A DNA stretch of 64,000 nt from Mucilaginibacter sabulilitoris (GCF_034262375.1 NZ_CP139558.1:4340001-4404000), one strand, 5' to 3'; numbered from the stretch's first letter, positions 53,185 through 62,636 are shown. The notes: a model not told the origin generated them from the letters alone. A program made the numbers and translations.

Positions 53185-54222
53185 ATGACCGACGGAACAA
53201 AAAGTAATAAAGTAAACATGAAAACACTTGCCAAAGTGTTGAATGTATCTATTGCGACAATATCAAAAGCGCTGAGAGACAGTCATGATATAGGTGATGA
53301 AACAAAACAAAGGGTAATTGAAACGGCAAGATTGTTGCACTATGTACCTAATCCCTACGCCAGCAGCCTGCGAAAACGCTCAAGTAATACCATAGCCATC
53401 ATCATTCCGGAAATTGCAGATAGCTATTTTAGCCAGGCTATTAATGGTATTGAAAGCATCGTTGATCAGGAGAAATATCATGCGTTGATATATTTAACAC
53501 ATGATAGCTATGAGCGGGAGGCTCAAATGTTCAATGAACTTACCAGCGGCCGGGTAGATGGCATACTCATGTCGGTAGCCAGTAATACTAAGGATACCCA
53601 GCATATTAAAAACTTACAGCAGGCAGGCGTGCCCATCGTGTTTTTTGACAGGGTTGTTGAAGATATACCAGCTGCAAAAATTAAAACTGATGATTTTAAC
53701 AGCGCGTATATGGCTACCAGGCACCTGCTTGATCAGGGTTGTAAAAACATATCTTTGGTTACTATTGAAGGGTACCCTTCAATTTTACAGGCGCGCGAAT
53801 CTGGATATAAAAAGGCTTTGGCTGAACGCGATATAGAGCCGGAAGATCAAAATATTTTTAGTTGCTCTAATAAATATAACCAGGAAAATATAGCTGTTTT
53901 AAAGGAGCATATCACAAACGTGAAGCCCGACGGTATTATCGCTACGGTTGAACACCTGGCCACCACTACTTACCTGGCCTGCGAAGAATTGAAGCTGAAT
54001 ATTCCGCAGGATATAAAAGTGGTATGTTTTACCAATCAGATAACTGCGGCCATACTCAATCCATCGCTTACTACGGTTTTGCAGCCGGCGTATGATATGG
54101 GACGCAAGGCCGCGGAATTATTGTTCTGGCACCTGTCTGGTCGATATGTTCAAATGGAAAGTGAAAATATTGTCATGCCCTCTAAACTGGTAGTCAGAGA
54201 TTCTACCCGAACCGCTGACTAA
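53185..54222 (+). CDS. LacI-family transcriptional regulator
   Basis: A 345-residue regulator; an ATG at 53218 (MKTLAKVLNV) is an alternative start. The N-terminal HTH and hinge are clear (LNVSIATISKALRDSHDIGDE, RVIETARLLHYVPNPYASSLR), followed by a periplasmic-binding-like sugar sensor (IAIIIPEIADSYFSQAINGI, GRVDGILMSVAS, PIVFFDRVVEDI, YMATRHLLDQGCKNISLV). It is divergent from MIOX-symporter and convergent with GH92. Matching operators upstream of MIOX and of GH92 suggest it controls both. The effector is probably inositol, a uronate or a mannose-related sugar. Confidence 0.94.
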   Translation: MTDGTKSNKVNMKTLAKVLNVSIATISKALRDSHDIGDETKQRVIETARLLHYVPNPYASSLRKRSSNTIAIIIPEIADSYFSQAINGIESIVDQEKYHALIYLTHDSYEREAQMFNELTSGRVDGILMSVASNTKDTQHIKNLQQAGVPIVFFDRVVEDIPAAKIKTDDFNSAYMATRHLLDQGCKNISLVTIEGYPSILQARESGYKKALAERDIEPEDQNIFSCSNKYNQENIAVLKEHITNVKPDGIIATVEHLATTTYLACEELKLNIPQDIKVVCFTNQITAAILNPSLTTVLQPAYDMGRKAAELLFWHLSGRYVQMESENIVMPSKLVVRDSTRTAD

Positions 54223-54238
54223 CAGGTAAAATTCCTGT

Positions 54239-56527
54239 CTATAGCTTTTGCGGAGTGCCTGCCATTGTAAAAGCTAAAGTTCCGCCACCTGCAATGTCCT
54301 GATGTGATATCTGGTAATCTTTTATCGGCTTTCCATTAAAAGTTATCTCTTTAACATATTTATTTTGGGCTGATAAGCCAGTTGCCTTAATAACCAGTTT
54401 TTTGCCATGCTGCAAGTTTAAAACCATATAAGGGAATTGGGGAGCGCCAATACTATAGGAACCCGAAGCGGGCGCTACCGGGTAAAACCCTAAGGTATTA
54501 AAAATGTACCATGCCGAAGTTTGACCACAATCGTCATTACCGTTAATGCCCACCGGTGCGTTTCTGAAATTTTGCGATGAGGCATGTTCCCTTACCAGTT
54601 CCTGGGTTTTCCAGGGCATACCACAATAATTAAAAAGATAAAGATAATGATGACCGGGTTCATTGTCGGCATGGTAATGACCCTCGGTAAAATTTCTGGT
54701 TAGTTTATCAGCAAACTTTTTCTCGCCGCCCATAATCTTGATCATCCCCGGAACGTCGTGCATAGCGCCAAAAGTATAGGTCCATTTGGTGCCCTCTGTA
54801 AAGCCGGAATCTGGCTTGGCAGAAAAGCTGCCGTCGGAGTTACGGGGAGCCATAAAGCCGGTAGCGCTGTTATAAACGTTTTGATAATTTTTACTCCAGG
54901 CTATTAATTGCTTGTAATCATCATCTTTTCCTAATCCTTTGGCAACCTGCGCCACCGCGTAGTCATCAACAGCATACTCAATAGTGCGCGAAACGGATTC
55001 ACTTGTTTTATCAACCGGTATATATCCCAACTTATGATAATTGGTTAGCCCACCCCTGGCTTCAAAGCTTGTCCAAAGGTCACGGTCGCCCCATCTTTTA
55101 TGGGTGTCACCATCCGGAGCGTCATAGGAATCCTTGTGCAAGGCCTCGTAAGCTAATTTGGTATTAAACCCTCTGAAACCTTTTACATACGCATCAGCAA
55201 CAACGGCATCAGCATGTGTACCTATCATAATATTGGTATAGGTTGGGTTTGGCCACATGGGCATCCATCCACCCTCTTTGTACATTTGCAGTAACGACTC
55301 CACCATGCCATCAACCCGTTGCGGTTGGGTTAACGTTAATAATGGATGCAATGCCCTGAAGGTATCCCAAAGAGAATAATCATTATATGACGAACCATGG
55401 TGAACTTTATCATCAAAAGCGCTGTAATATTTGCCGTACTCCGAAAACTGGCGCGGAAACAACAGCGTATGGAACATTGCCGTGTAAAAAATAGTCTTCT
55501 GTGTGTTGGTCACCCCGCTTATCTGGATTGATTTTAAGGCCTGCTGCCATTGATTGCGGGTAGCGCTGACAACCTTATCAAAATCCCAATCAGGAATTTC
55601 CCGCTTGAGGTTATACCTTGCCTGATCAATGCTGATGAAAGATGTAGCTACAACAACCTTAACCTCATCGTTCGCTTTTGTACGGAAGGAAATAAAAGCA
55701 CCCATTCGCGTGCCGTATTGCTCATGGCTGCCTTTATTGATCACCTGCTTATCCCAGGTACCATATTTTTTAATCTGTTTATTAAATTTGATAACAAAAT
55801 AACCTTTAAAATTCTTTAGTTCGGGCCCTAACTGTGCCGATTGCCGGTCGGGGTTATAGCCGGTTATTTCGTTATTCACGGTATCTACATAAACATAACC
55901 TTTCAGTTTTTTTATTCTTGCCGTGTAATCATTAGCCCAGTCTTTAAGTGCCGGGTTAAGGTTAATCCCCTGGATGATAATATGTGCCTGATCTGCCTTG
56001 GGGAAAGTAAACCTGAACATACCACAAGTATTGGCGCCGGCAATCTCGGCTTTAATTTTATCGGCACCTGTAGTTTTTAATTTAACTGAATAATAGTAAG
56101 GTTTGGAAACTTCATCTCTATGGTCAAATGACAGCACACGTTCTTTTGGCAAAACCCTGAGTTTGCCTACTTGCGGCATTACCGAAACATAACCGTAATC
56201 GCCCATCCAAACTGTGGGCTGGTGACTGGCAGTAAGCCCTATAACCGAGTTGTCTTCATATTGATAAACCATGTAACTCATTTTGTTTTCGCGGGTTTGG
56301 GCAACAAAGTTGGTCATGGCAAACGGTACGTTAACACAAGGCATAGTGCCGCCGCCGCCGTTGCCCTCCAACAAACCCTTGCCAAAACCTTTAATGGCTG
56401 TGCCTATAAGTGGGTTAACATAATCCACTTCATCCCGTGTTTGTTGAGCGCCCTTGGTTTGCGCAAAATTATTTCCACATAAAAAGGTCAGTAATCCTAA
56501 CAGATAAATACTGCGTTTAAATTGCAT
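54239..56527 (-). CDS. GH92 alpha-mannosidase
   Basis: A 762-residue secreted enzyme (signal MQFKRSIYLLGLLTFLCGNNFA). GH92 landmarks run throughout: DYVNPLIGTAIKG, GNGGGGTMPCVNVPFAMTNF, MFHTLLFPRQFSEYGKYYSAFD, SLWDTFRALHPLLT, acid Glu in FTEGTKWTYTFGAMHDV, GHHYLYLFNYCGMPWKTQ and the catalytic-base motif NGNDDCGQTSAWYIFNTLGFYPV split by 'GNDDCGQ'. GH92 enzymes are Ca2+-dependent exo-alpha-mannosidases acting on N-glycan or fungal mannan in the periplasm. It converges with lacI (16-base gap). Confidence 0.95.
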   Translation of the reverse strand: MQFKRSIYLLGLLTFLCGNNFAQTKGAQQTRDEVDYVNPLIGTAIKGFGKGLLEGNGGGGTMPCVNVPFAMTNFVAQTRENKMSYMVYQYEDNSVIGLTASHQPTVWMGDYGYVSVMPQVGKLRVLPKERVLSFDHRDEVSKPYYYSVKLKTTGADKIKAEIAGANTCGMFRFTFPKADQAHIIIQGINLNPALKDWANDYTARIKKLKGYVYVDTVNNEITGYNPDRQSAQLGPELKNFKGYFVIKFNKQIKKYGTWDKQVINKGSHEQYGTRMGAFISFRTKANDEVKVVVATSFISIDQARYNLKREIPDWDFDKVVSATRNQWQQALKSIQISGVTNTQKTIFYTAMFHTLLFPRQFSEYGKYYSAFDDKVHHGSSYNDYSLWDTFRALHPLLTLTQPQRVDGMVESLLQMYKEGGWMPMWPNPTYTNIMIGTHADAVVADAYVKGFRGFNTKLAYEALHKDSYDAPDGDTHKRWGDRDLWTSFEARGGLTNYHKLGYIPVDKTSESVSRTIEYAVDDYAVAQVAKGLGKDDDYKQLIAWSKNYQNVYNSATGFMAPRNSDGSFSAKPDSGFTEGTKWTYTFGAMHDVPGMIKIMGGEKKFADKLTRNFTEGHYHADNEPGHHYLYLFNYCGMPWKTQELVREHASSQNFRNAPVGINGNDDCGQTSAWYIFNTLGFYPVAPASGSYSIGAPQFPYMVLNLQHGKKLVIKATGLSAQNKYVKEITFNGKPIKDYQISHQDIAGGGTLAFTMAGTPQKL

Positions 56528-56626
56528 AATCAGCAGAAGATATAATTGGTGAACGGTCTTAATACAAGATTAAGGGCAAATCTCTAATTTTTAAGATCAT
56601 ATTTATAAAAACATTTGATTTTTTTA

Positions 56627-56640
56627 CTTAATCGTTTACA
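56627..56640. promoter_or_regulatory. LacI-type operator upstream of GH92
   Basis: CTTAATCGTTTACA differs from the site at 52989 at two of 14 positions and keeps the central CG. It lies 100 bases upstream of the GH92 start, consistent with control by the LacI regulator encoded next door. Confidence 0.55.
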
Positions 56641-56803
56641 TGCGTTTTAAGCTTATATATGCCATAAATGAGCAAACAAAACAGATCGGCTTATGCCATT
56701 TTATTGTCAAAACCGGAATTCTGTTTGGTAATTGATATAAATTCTATGGAATTAGTAGAATTATTTACATATTTGCATCTGAAATCGTTCTTTATTTCAT
56801 TTT

Positions 56804-56911
56804 TGATTATCCAGAAAGACTGAGGGAAAGGCCCTGTGATGTCTTAGCAACCTGTACACATAGTTATAAAGGTGCTAATTCCTATCTGCAAAATTGCAGA
56901 ACAGATAATGA
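56804..56911 (+). promoter_or_regulatory. SAM-I (S-box) riboswitch
   Basis: The conserved core is plain: AGAAAGACTGAGGGAAAGGC then CCTGTGATGTCTTAGCAACC, a variable P3 arm, GGTGCTAATTCC and a P4 hairpin TCTGCAAAATTGCAGA. P1 closes by ATTATC (56806-56811) with GATAAT (56904-56909). SAM-I riboswitches turn expression off when S-adenosylmethionine is plentiful. It precedes a thioredoxin-like gene at 57035 and, beyond that, SusC/SusD, so it marks the locus as methionine or sulfur related. Clear terminator pairing is not evident; control of initiation is possible. Confidence 0.93.
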
Positions 56912-57034
56912 TATAACCACATATCCGCAAATGACGGTTTCTGCTATACCCTCCCTTTCTGTTTAATTGAATGCCAGTTAATATTTTTTTAATGATGAGT
57001 GTAATTATATAATTACCTGTCAAAAATAAATTCA

Positions 57035-57604
57035 ATGAACAACAAACTTTTACTTATAATTTATTTATTCCTGATTACCAGCATTACCACGCAAGCCCAG
57101 ACGGCTAATAGCAATAATCCGGCTTTAAATGATCGCGGTTACCTGGTTAAAACGGGTGAACAAGCTCCCAATGATTTTGAATTCGCATTAACAGATGGCA
57201 CCAAAACATCGTTAAAACAACTGCGTGGTAAAGTGGTGATACTTCAGTTTACGGCCAGCTGGTGCAGTGTATGCCGCGAGGAAATGCCACACCTGCAAGC
57301 ACAGGTATGGAACGCTTACAAAAACAAGGGCCTTGTACTTATTGGTGTTGACCGAGACGAACCACTTAAAAAAGTGCAGAAGTTTCAAAAGGACATGAAA
57401 ATAACCTATAACGTGGCGCTTGACCCGGGTGCCAATATTTTTGGGCGCTTTGCCGATAAAAAAAGCGGGGTTACCCGAAACGTAGTGATTGACCGGGATG
57501 GCCGCATTGTATACCTCACCCGCCTGTACGATGAACAGGAATTTGCCTCTATGCTTAAAGTTATTGATAACCTTATAAATAATAAAAACGCGCGAGTAAA
57601 TTAA
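57035..57604 (+). CDS. TlpA-like periplasmic thioredoxin-family protein
   Basis: A 189-residue secreted redoxin: signal MNNKLLLIIYLFLITSITTQAQ, then an AhpC/TSA-TlpA fold (GEQAPNDFEFALTDGTKTSL, RGKVVILQFTASWCSVCREEMP, GLVLIGVDRDEPLKKVQKF, GVTRNVVIDRDGRIVYLT). The redox pair is CSVC, inside WCSVC. It acts in the periplasm as a thiol-disulfide exchanger. The gene lies 124 bases after the SAM-I riboswitch and upstream of the Cys-rich leader and SusCD. That suggests handling of disulfide or thiol compounds imported by the system. Confidence 0.92.
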   Translation: MNNKLLLIIYLFLITSITTQAQTANSNNPALNDRGYLVKTGEQAPNDFEFALTDGTKTSLKQLRGKVVILQFTASWCSVCREEMPHLQAQVWNAYKNKGLVLIGVDRDEPLKKVQKFQKDMKITYNVALDPGANIFGRFADKKSGVTRNVVIDRDGRIVYLTRLYDEQEFASMLKVIDNLINNKNARVN

Positions 57605-57680
57605 AAAACAAAAAACGCCCGCTATAGCTTTGCTTTATAAAAACCAGCATTGCAAAAATCTTTATATAAACAACCAGTAC

Positions 57681-57797
57681 ATGAAAACACAAAGTACAAT
57701 TTTTAAAACAACCTATTTAAACATCCGTAATTTTACAAAATCTACCACCTGTAATACTTCTGCCACATGCATGCAAACCATGCATTGTTGCTGTTAA
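57681..57797 (+). CDS. Cys-rich leader peptide (putative cysteine-sensing uORF)
   Basis: A 38-codon frame starts MKTQSTIFKTTYLNIRNF, carries Cys at 24 and 30, and ends MQTMHCCC just before TAA. Five Cys of 38 residues, three of them as the last codons, is far above proteome average. It lies between the riboswitch-redoxin gene and SusC and is followed 5 bases later by a hairpin. Ribosome stalling at the Cys codons when charged tRNA-Cys is scarce could change that hairpin, a classic attenuation layout. There is no evidence that the peptide itself has a function, and no strong ribosome site was recognised. Confidence 0.6.
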   Translation: MKTQSTIFKTTYLNIRNFTKSTTCNTSATCMQTMHCCC

Positions 57798-57802
57798 AAA
57801 AA

Positions 57803-57842
57803 ACTATGCTGTTAGGCTAATTGCAAGTTAGCCTTGTATAGT
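57803..57842 (+). promoter_or_regulatory. Hairpin downstream of Cys leader
   Basis: ACTAT...AGGCTAA-TTGCAAG-TTAGCCT...ATAGT: a perfect 7-bp upper stem and a 5-bp lower stem interrupted by an internal loop. It begins 6 bases after the leader stop. A run of T is not immediate, so it may be a pause, terminator or RNA-stability element. Confidence 0.5.
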
Positions 57843-57982
57843 ATTCAACAAGCAATTAAAACCTTTACAATTTTTAAAAGACAGTATCCAGAAGGTAGAT
57901 ATAATTGGTACTCCAACTATTAACTGATCGTCTTTTTTCATACTGTATCCGGGTAACATTAATCATTTCACGATCTATTACC

Positions 57983-60900
57983 ATGTCAAAAAATTACAAA
58001 TTATTATGGGCAATACTATTGCCTTTTATCCTCATCCAAACAGTTGCAGCGCAATCTGTTAAAATAAGCGGTGTGGTAACCGCCAAGTCCGATGGGTTAC
58101 CGTTGCCGGGCGTAAGTGTTTCTATCAAAGGAACTACCAACGGAACACAAACCAACAGCGATGGTAAATTTACACTTAACGCCAAAGCGAACGATGTATT
58201 AAGAATAACTTACATTGGCTTCACTCCTAAAGAACTCCCCGTTACACAAAACCAAACTGATCTTCGAATAACCCTCGACGAGCTGGCCAACTCCTTAAAT
58301 GAGGTGGTAATAACGGCGCTTAACATATCAAAAGATAAAAAGTCGTTGGGTTATGCTGTACAGGGATTGAAATCAAAAGACATATCTGAGGCCAAAGAAA
58401 CAAACTTGGTAAATGCACTGAGCGGTAAAATAGCCGGTGTAAATGTAACCAGCAGCCAGGGCGATATGGGATCATCCCGAATCGTTATCCGCGGCGAAAC
58501 CTCTGTATCTGGTAACAACCAGCCCCTGTTTGTTGTGGATGGCCTTCCTATTGATAATACCCAGCAGTTGGGCACGGCCGGATCAAGGGATTTCGCCAAT
58601 CCTATATCTGATATCAATTCTGAAGATATAGAATCTATTTCGGTACTTAAAGGACCCAATGCCGCGGCGCTTTATGGTTCACGTGCTGCAGCCGGGGTAA
58701 TACTAATCAAAACAAAAACAGGTAAAGGAATAAAAGGTATTGGTGTCACAATCAATTCAAATACATCTTTTTCAAATTTATTAGGCTTACCAAAATATCA
58801 AAATGAATACGGACAAGGTTCAAATGGCCAGTTTAGTTACGTTGACGGAAAAGGCGGCGGCATTAACGACGGTGTTGACGAAAGCTGGGGCCCGGCTTTG
58901 GACGGCCGACTTATTCCGCAGTTTAACTCAGGCGGAAAACCGGTACCCTTTATAGCCCACCCGGATAATGTGAGCAGTTTCTTTAAAACAGGTGTTACAC
59001 TTAACAACGGTGTTTCGCTTGGCGGTTCAGGTGACAAATATGATTTTCGTTTGTCATATAATAATCTTCATCAAACTGGAGTAATTCCCAATACCTCTCA
59101 AGGCCGCAATTCGTTTTTGCTGAATGGTACCTATAAATTAACGTCTAAATTAACATTAACCGCCATTGCCAATTATGTTAAAGACGACGCCGATAATTTA
59201 CCAGGTGCCGGTGGTAAACGCGCCACAAGCACCATGCTCCAATTTACCTGGTTTGGCCGCCAGGTTGATGTAAGCCAATTAAGAAATTACCGTGATGCTA
59301 ATGGTAATAACATTAACTGGAATAACAGCTATTACAGCAACCCTTACTTTATGGCCTATGAAAATACGGTAGGTCAAACCCGTAACCGTTTTATAGGAAG
59401 CGCCGAACTGAATTATAAAATTATCGATGGTTTATCTGCAAACTTCCGTACCGGTACCGATTATTACAACGATCGCCGCAAAATCAAAGTGGCCTATGGT
59501 ACCAATGGTACGCCATTTGGCTCTTACGAAGAAGATGCCTATGATTTTACCGAAACCAATACCGAGGGCAGGTTGCAATATACCAAGAAATTAAATGATG
59601 ATTTCTCTATAGACGCGTTAATTGGCGGAAACATACGTGCAAGATCATTCGAAAACAACGATCAGAAAGCACCTAAATTAGCTGTGGCTGACTTATATAC
59701 ATTAAGCAACTCGCGTGATCCGCTTATATCATCAAATACCTATAATAAATCAAAAATATATAGCTATTTCGCCTCCGGACAAATAGGGTTCAGAAACTAT
59801 GCTTTCTTAAACGTTACTGCGCGTAATGATTGGTCATCTACACTTCCAAAAGCAAGCTTGTCATACTTTTACCCTTCAATAAACGGAAGTTTAGTACTTT
59901 CAGAAGCGCTTGATATAAAAAGTGATATCTTGAGTTATGTTAAATTACGTGGCGGCTGGTCAAAAGTTGGTAAAGACACCGATCCGTATAATTTGTTAAA
60001 TACTTATGCTTTCACTGCTCCCTTCGGTACTAACCCTCAACAAAGCGCTAACAGCATTGACCTTAATCCTAACCTGAAACCAGAAATTACCACTTCGGCA
60101 GAAGCTGGCTTCGAACTTGGTTTTTTTAACGACAGGATCCGTTTAGATGCAAGTGTTTACAATACGAATAGTAAAAACCAGATCATCAGCGTGGATGTGA
60201 GCCCAACCACAGGCTATAGCCAAAAACTAATCAATGGAGGTACAATTAACAATAAAGGACTGGAAGTTCAACTGGGTTTAACACCGGTAAAACTTAAAGA
60301 TTTTAACTGGGATGTTAATGTAAACTATTCTCGTAATAAGAGCAAGGTTGTTTCGCTCGATAAAGATGGCAACCTGCAAAGTTATATATTAGGAACTGAT
60401 GGCAATGTCCAAATATTAGCGGCTGTAGGGCAACCTTATGGTGCAATTTATGGAAATGCTTTTCAACGCGATGCCAGCGGTCAGGTAATAGTAGCTGCTG
60501 ATGGTACTCCGGTTATTGACCCCACTAAGAAATATCTTGGCAAATTTACACCAAGCTGGTTAGGTAGTATCAATAACAGCTTTACTTATAAGGGCATTAA
60601 TTTAAGTTTCCTGATTGACGCTCATATTGGCGGATCTATTTATTCCGGAACTAACAGTACCGGTACTTATACCGGCATACTGGCTTCCACCCTGCCGGGA
60701 CGTGGTGCAGCCAACGGAGGGTTAAGCTATACTGTTGGCCAAACCACTTTCAACGATGGTATTATTTTTAATGGTGTAAAAGCCGATGGCAGCAAAAATA
60801 CTACCATTTTATCGGCGCAGGCTTATTATAAGGCATTAACCAATGCCGATGAGCCATTTGTTTACAGCGCATCATATATTAAGTTAAGGGAGGTAAAACT

Positions 60901-61111
60901 GGGTTATACCGTGCCGCAAAAGTGGGCAAACAGCATTGGTTTCCAGGGAGCTTCTGTTGCTGTAGTCGGACGTAACCTGTGGATCATACACAAAAACGCT
61001 CCCAATATTGACCCGGAAACAGCTTTTAACACCGGCAACGGACAAGGTTTGGAAGACTTAACCCTGCCTACCGTGCGCAATATCGGTTTTAACATTAACC
61101 TTAAATTCTAA
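57983..61111 (+). CDS. SusC/RagA-family TonB-dependent transporter
   Basis: A 1042-residue outer-membrane transporter from ATG 57983 (MSKNYKLLWAILLPFIL); a start at 57905 adds an unlikely leader before the signal peptide. After the signal comes the carboxypeptidase-regulatory-like domain (ISGVVTAKSDGLPLPGVSVS), the SusC TonB-plug (GKIAGVNVTSSQGDMGSSRI, VVDGLPIDN, ISVLKGPNAAALYGSRAAAG) and the 22-strand barrel ending NINLKF. With SusD it imports a large nutrient. Its place behind a SAM-I riboswitch and a Cys leader suggests a sulfur-containing substrate such as a thiol, peptide or sulfonate rather than the usual glycan. Confidence 0.96.
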   Translation: MSKNYKLLWAILLPFILIQTVAAQSVKISGVVTAKSDGLPLPGVSVSIKGTTNGTQTNSDGKFTLNAKANDVLRITYIGFTPKELPVTQNQTDLRITLDELANSLNEVVITALNISKDKKSLGYAVQGLKSKDISEAKETNLVNALSGKIAGVNVTSSQGDMGSSRIVIRGETSVSGNNQPLFVVDGLPIDNTQQLGTAGSRDFANPISDINSEDIESISVLKGPNAAALYGSRAAAGVILIKTKTGKGIKGIGVTINSNTSFSNLLGLPKYQNEYGQGSNGQFSYVDGKGGGINDGVDESWGPALDGRLIPQFNSGGKPVPFIAHPDNVSSFFKTGVTLNNGVSLGGSGDKYDFRLSYNNLHQTGVIPNTSQGRNSFLLNGTYKLTSKLTLTAIANYVKDDADNLPGAGGKRATSTMLQFTWFGRQVDVSQLRNYRDANGNNINWNNSYYSNPYFMAYENTVGQTRNRFIGSAELNYKIIDGLSANFRTGTDYYNDRRKIKVAYGTNGTPFGSYEEDAYDFTETNTEGRLQYTKKLNDDFSIDALIGGNIRARSFENNDQKAPKLAVADLYTLSNSRDPLISSNTYNKSKIYSYFASGQIGFRNYAFLNVTARNDWSSTLPKASLSYFYPSINGSLVLSEALDIKSDILSYVKLRGGWSKVGKDTDPYNLLNTYAFTAPFGTNPQQSANSIDLNPNLKPEITTSAEAGFELGFFNDRIRLDASVYNTNSKNQIISVDVSPTTGYSQKLINGGTINNKGLEVQLGLTPVKLKDFNWDVNVNYSRNKSKVVSLDKDGNLQSYILGTDGNVQILAAVGQPYGAIYGNAFQRDASGQVIVAADGTPVIDPTKKYLGKFTPSWLGSINNSFTYKGINLSFLIDAHIGGSIYSGTNSTGTYTGILASTLPGRGAANGGLSYTVGQTTFNDGIIFNGVKADGSKNTTILSAQAYYKALTNADEPFVYSASYIKLREVKLGYTVPQKWANSIGFQGASVAVVGRNLWIIHKNAPNIDPETAFNTGNGQGLEDLTLPTVRNIGFNINLKF

Positions 61112-61116
61112 CAATC

Positions 61117-62556
61117 ATGAAACTAAAATATACGTCCATCATATTATCAGGTGCATTGCTGCTATCATTGGCCTCATGCAAAAAGGAGCTGTCTGATATT
61201 AATCAAAACCCTAACGCTACACAAAACCCTCAGCCCGATTACCTGCTTACCGGGGCTACCAAGAGCACTGCAGATACCTATTGGGGAATCGCCAACAATA
61301 TGGATGCCAGCTTGTTGTTTGTGCAATATTGGGCAAAAATTCAATACACTGACCCCGACAGGTATATCTATACCAATGGTTCATTTCAGGAATTATGGAC
61401 TACAGGCTATTCTAAAAGTATTGTTAACCTCAATAAGATCATCTCATTGGCCGATGCTCAGGCTAATCCTAATTACAAAGGAGTGGCATTGGTTTTACGT
61501 TCATGGGTGTTTACTTTACTCACAGACCAGTACGGCGATGTGCCTTATAAACAAGCAACAAATATTCAACAGTTTTTAACCCCCGCTTATGATGCACAGA
61601 AAGATGTTTACTTTGCTCTACTCGATGATTTGAAGGCAGCACAAGCATCCCTTGATCCATCGGGCAAAGCTATTTTAGGCGATGTTGTTTACGGCAACAA
61701 TATTACCTCATGGAAAAAGTTTGCTAACTCCCTGCGCCTGCGTATTGCGCTGCGTATTGCCGACCGCGAACCAGAAAAAGCTAAACAAGTATTAGCCGAT
61801 GTACAAGCCGAAGGTAGTGGCTATATTAGCTCTAACAGCGAGATAGCGCAGTTTGGTTATTTAGATTCACCTAACCAAAACCCTATCAGTAATTTGTTTG
61901 ACACGCGCGACGATTACCGTATCAGTAGAACCATTGTTGATCAGTTATTTGCATTGAATGATCCCCGCTTGCCTATTTATGCCAGCCCTACAAAAGATGC
62001 AACTCCTAAAACTTATGTGGGCATACCAAACGGTTTATTAGTGGGCGACGCTGCTAATCTGGGTTTTACCAAAACTTCAAAACCAGGCACTTATTTTACA
62101 GCGCCGCATGCTCCTGCGGTTATTATAAGCTATGCAGAGGTATTATTTGATCGTGCAGAGATAGCTGCACGCGGCTTTTCAGCCGAAAATGCCGAGGACC
62201 TGTATAACCAGGCCATAAAAGCCTCCTTTTTACAATATGGCATTAGCGGTACGCCTGTCGATACGTATTTGGCTCAGCAGACTGTTAAATATGATGCCTC
62301 TAATTATAAAAAATCCATAGGTAACCAAAAGTGGATAGCTTTATTTGGCCAGGGTCTCGAGGCATTTGCAGAATGGCGCCGGTTAGATTATCCGCAATTG
62401 AAACCTGCTGTTGCCGGCGCACTCAACGGGAAAATGCCTGTAAGGTTTATTTACCCCGGAACAGAGCAATCGCTTAACGGTACAAGTTATAAAGCTGCAG
62501 TTGCCCACCAGGGTGCCGACGTGCTTACTACCAAACTTTGGTTTGATGTAAACTAA
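61117..62556 (+). CDS. SusD/RagB-family surface lipoprotein
   Basis: A 479-residue lipoprotein (lipobox LASC at residue 21) of the SusD-like_2 type: LSDINQNPNATQNPQPDYLL, SLRLRIALRIADREPEKAKQ around residue 205, the FLTPAYDAQKDVY region and helical TPR repeats, and the C-terminal WRRLDYPQLKP. It forms the lid that delivers substrate to the SusC pore. It starts 5 bases after the SusC stop, the normal pairing. An IS4-type element begins 44 bases beyond its stop, so any further genes of the locus may have been separated or lost. Confidence 0.95.
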   Translation: MKLKYTSIILSGALLLSLASCKKELSDINQNPNATQNPQPDYLLTGATKSTADTYWGIANNMDASLLFVQYWAKIQYTDPDRYIYTNGSFQELWTTGYSKSIVNLNKIISLADAQANPNYKGVALVLRSWVFTLLTDQYGDVPYKQATNIQQFLTPAYDAQKDVYFALLDDLKAAQASLDPSGKAILGDVVYGNNITSWKKFANSLRLRIALRIADREPEKAKQVLADVQAEGSGYISSNSEIAQFGYLDSPNQNPISNLFDTRDDYRISRTIVDQLFALNDPRLPIYASPTKDATPKTYVGIPNGLLVGDAANLGFTKTSKPGTYFTAPHAPAVIISYAEVLFDRAEIAARGFSAENAEDLYNQAIKASFLQYGISGTPVDTYLAQQTVKYDASNYKKSIGNQKWIALFGQGLEAFAEWRRLDYPQLKPAVAGALNGKMPVRFIYPGTEQSLNGTSYKAAVAHQGADVLTTKLWFDVN

Positions 62557-62607
62557 AAACTTAAACTTTAAATATAAAACAATAAAGGCCGCCAATGGCC
62601 ACGAATG

Positions 62608-62636
62608 GTCGGAAGCTTAAATCTTCCGACTTTTTT
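62608..62636 (+). terminator. Terminator formed by IS left end
   Basis: GTCGGAAG-CTTAAAT-CTTCCGAC, a perfect 8-bp stem, then TTTTTT. It overlaps the terminal repeat of the element and probably serves as the transcription stop for SusCD and as insulation for the transposase. Confidence 0.75.

Noticed and set aside
57885..57960. Second S-box-like start (CAGTATCCAGAAGG) ahead of SusC
   Set aside because: The following GAGGGA...GGCC core and the GGTGCTAA segment of a SAM-I riboswitch are missing.
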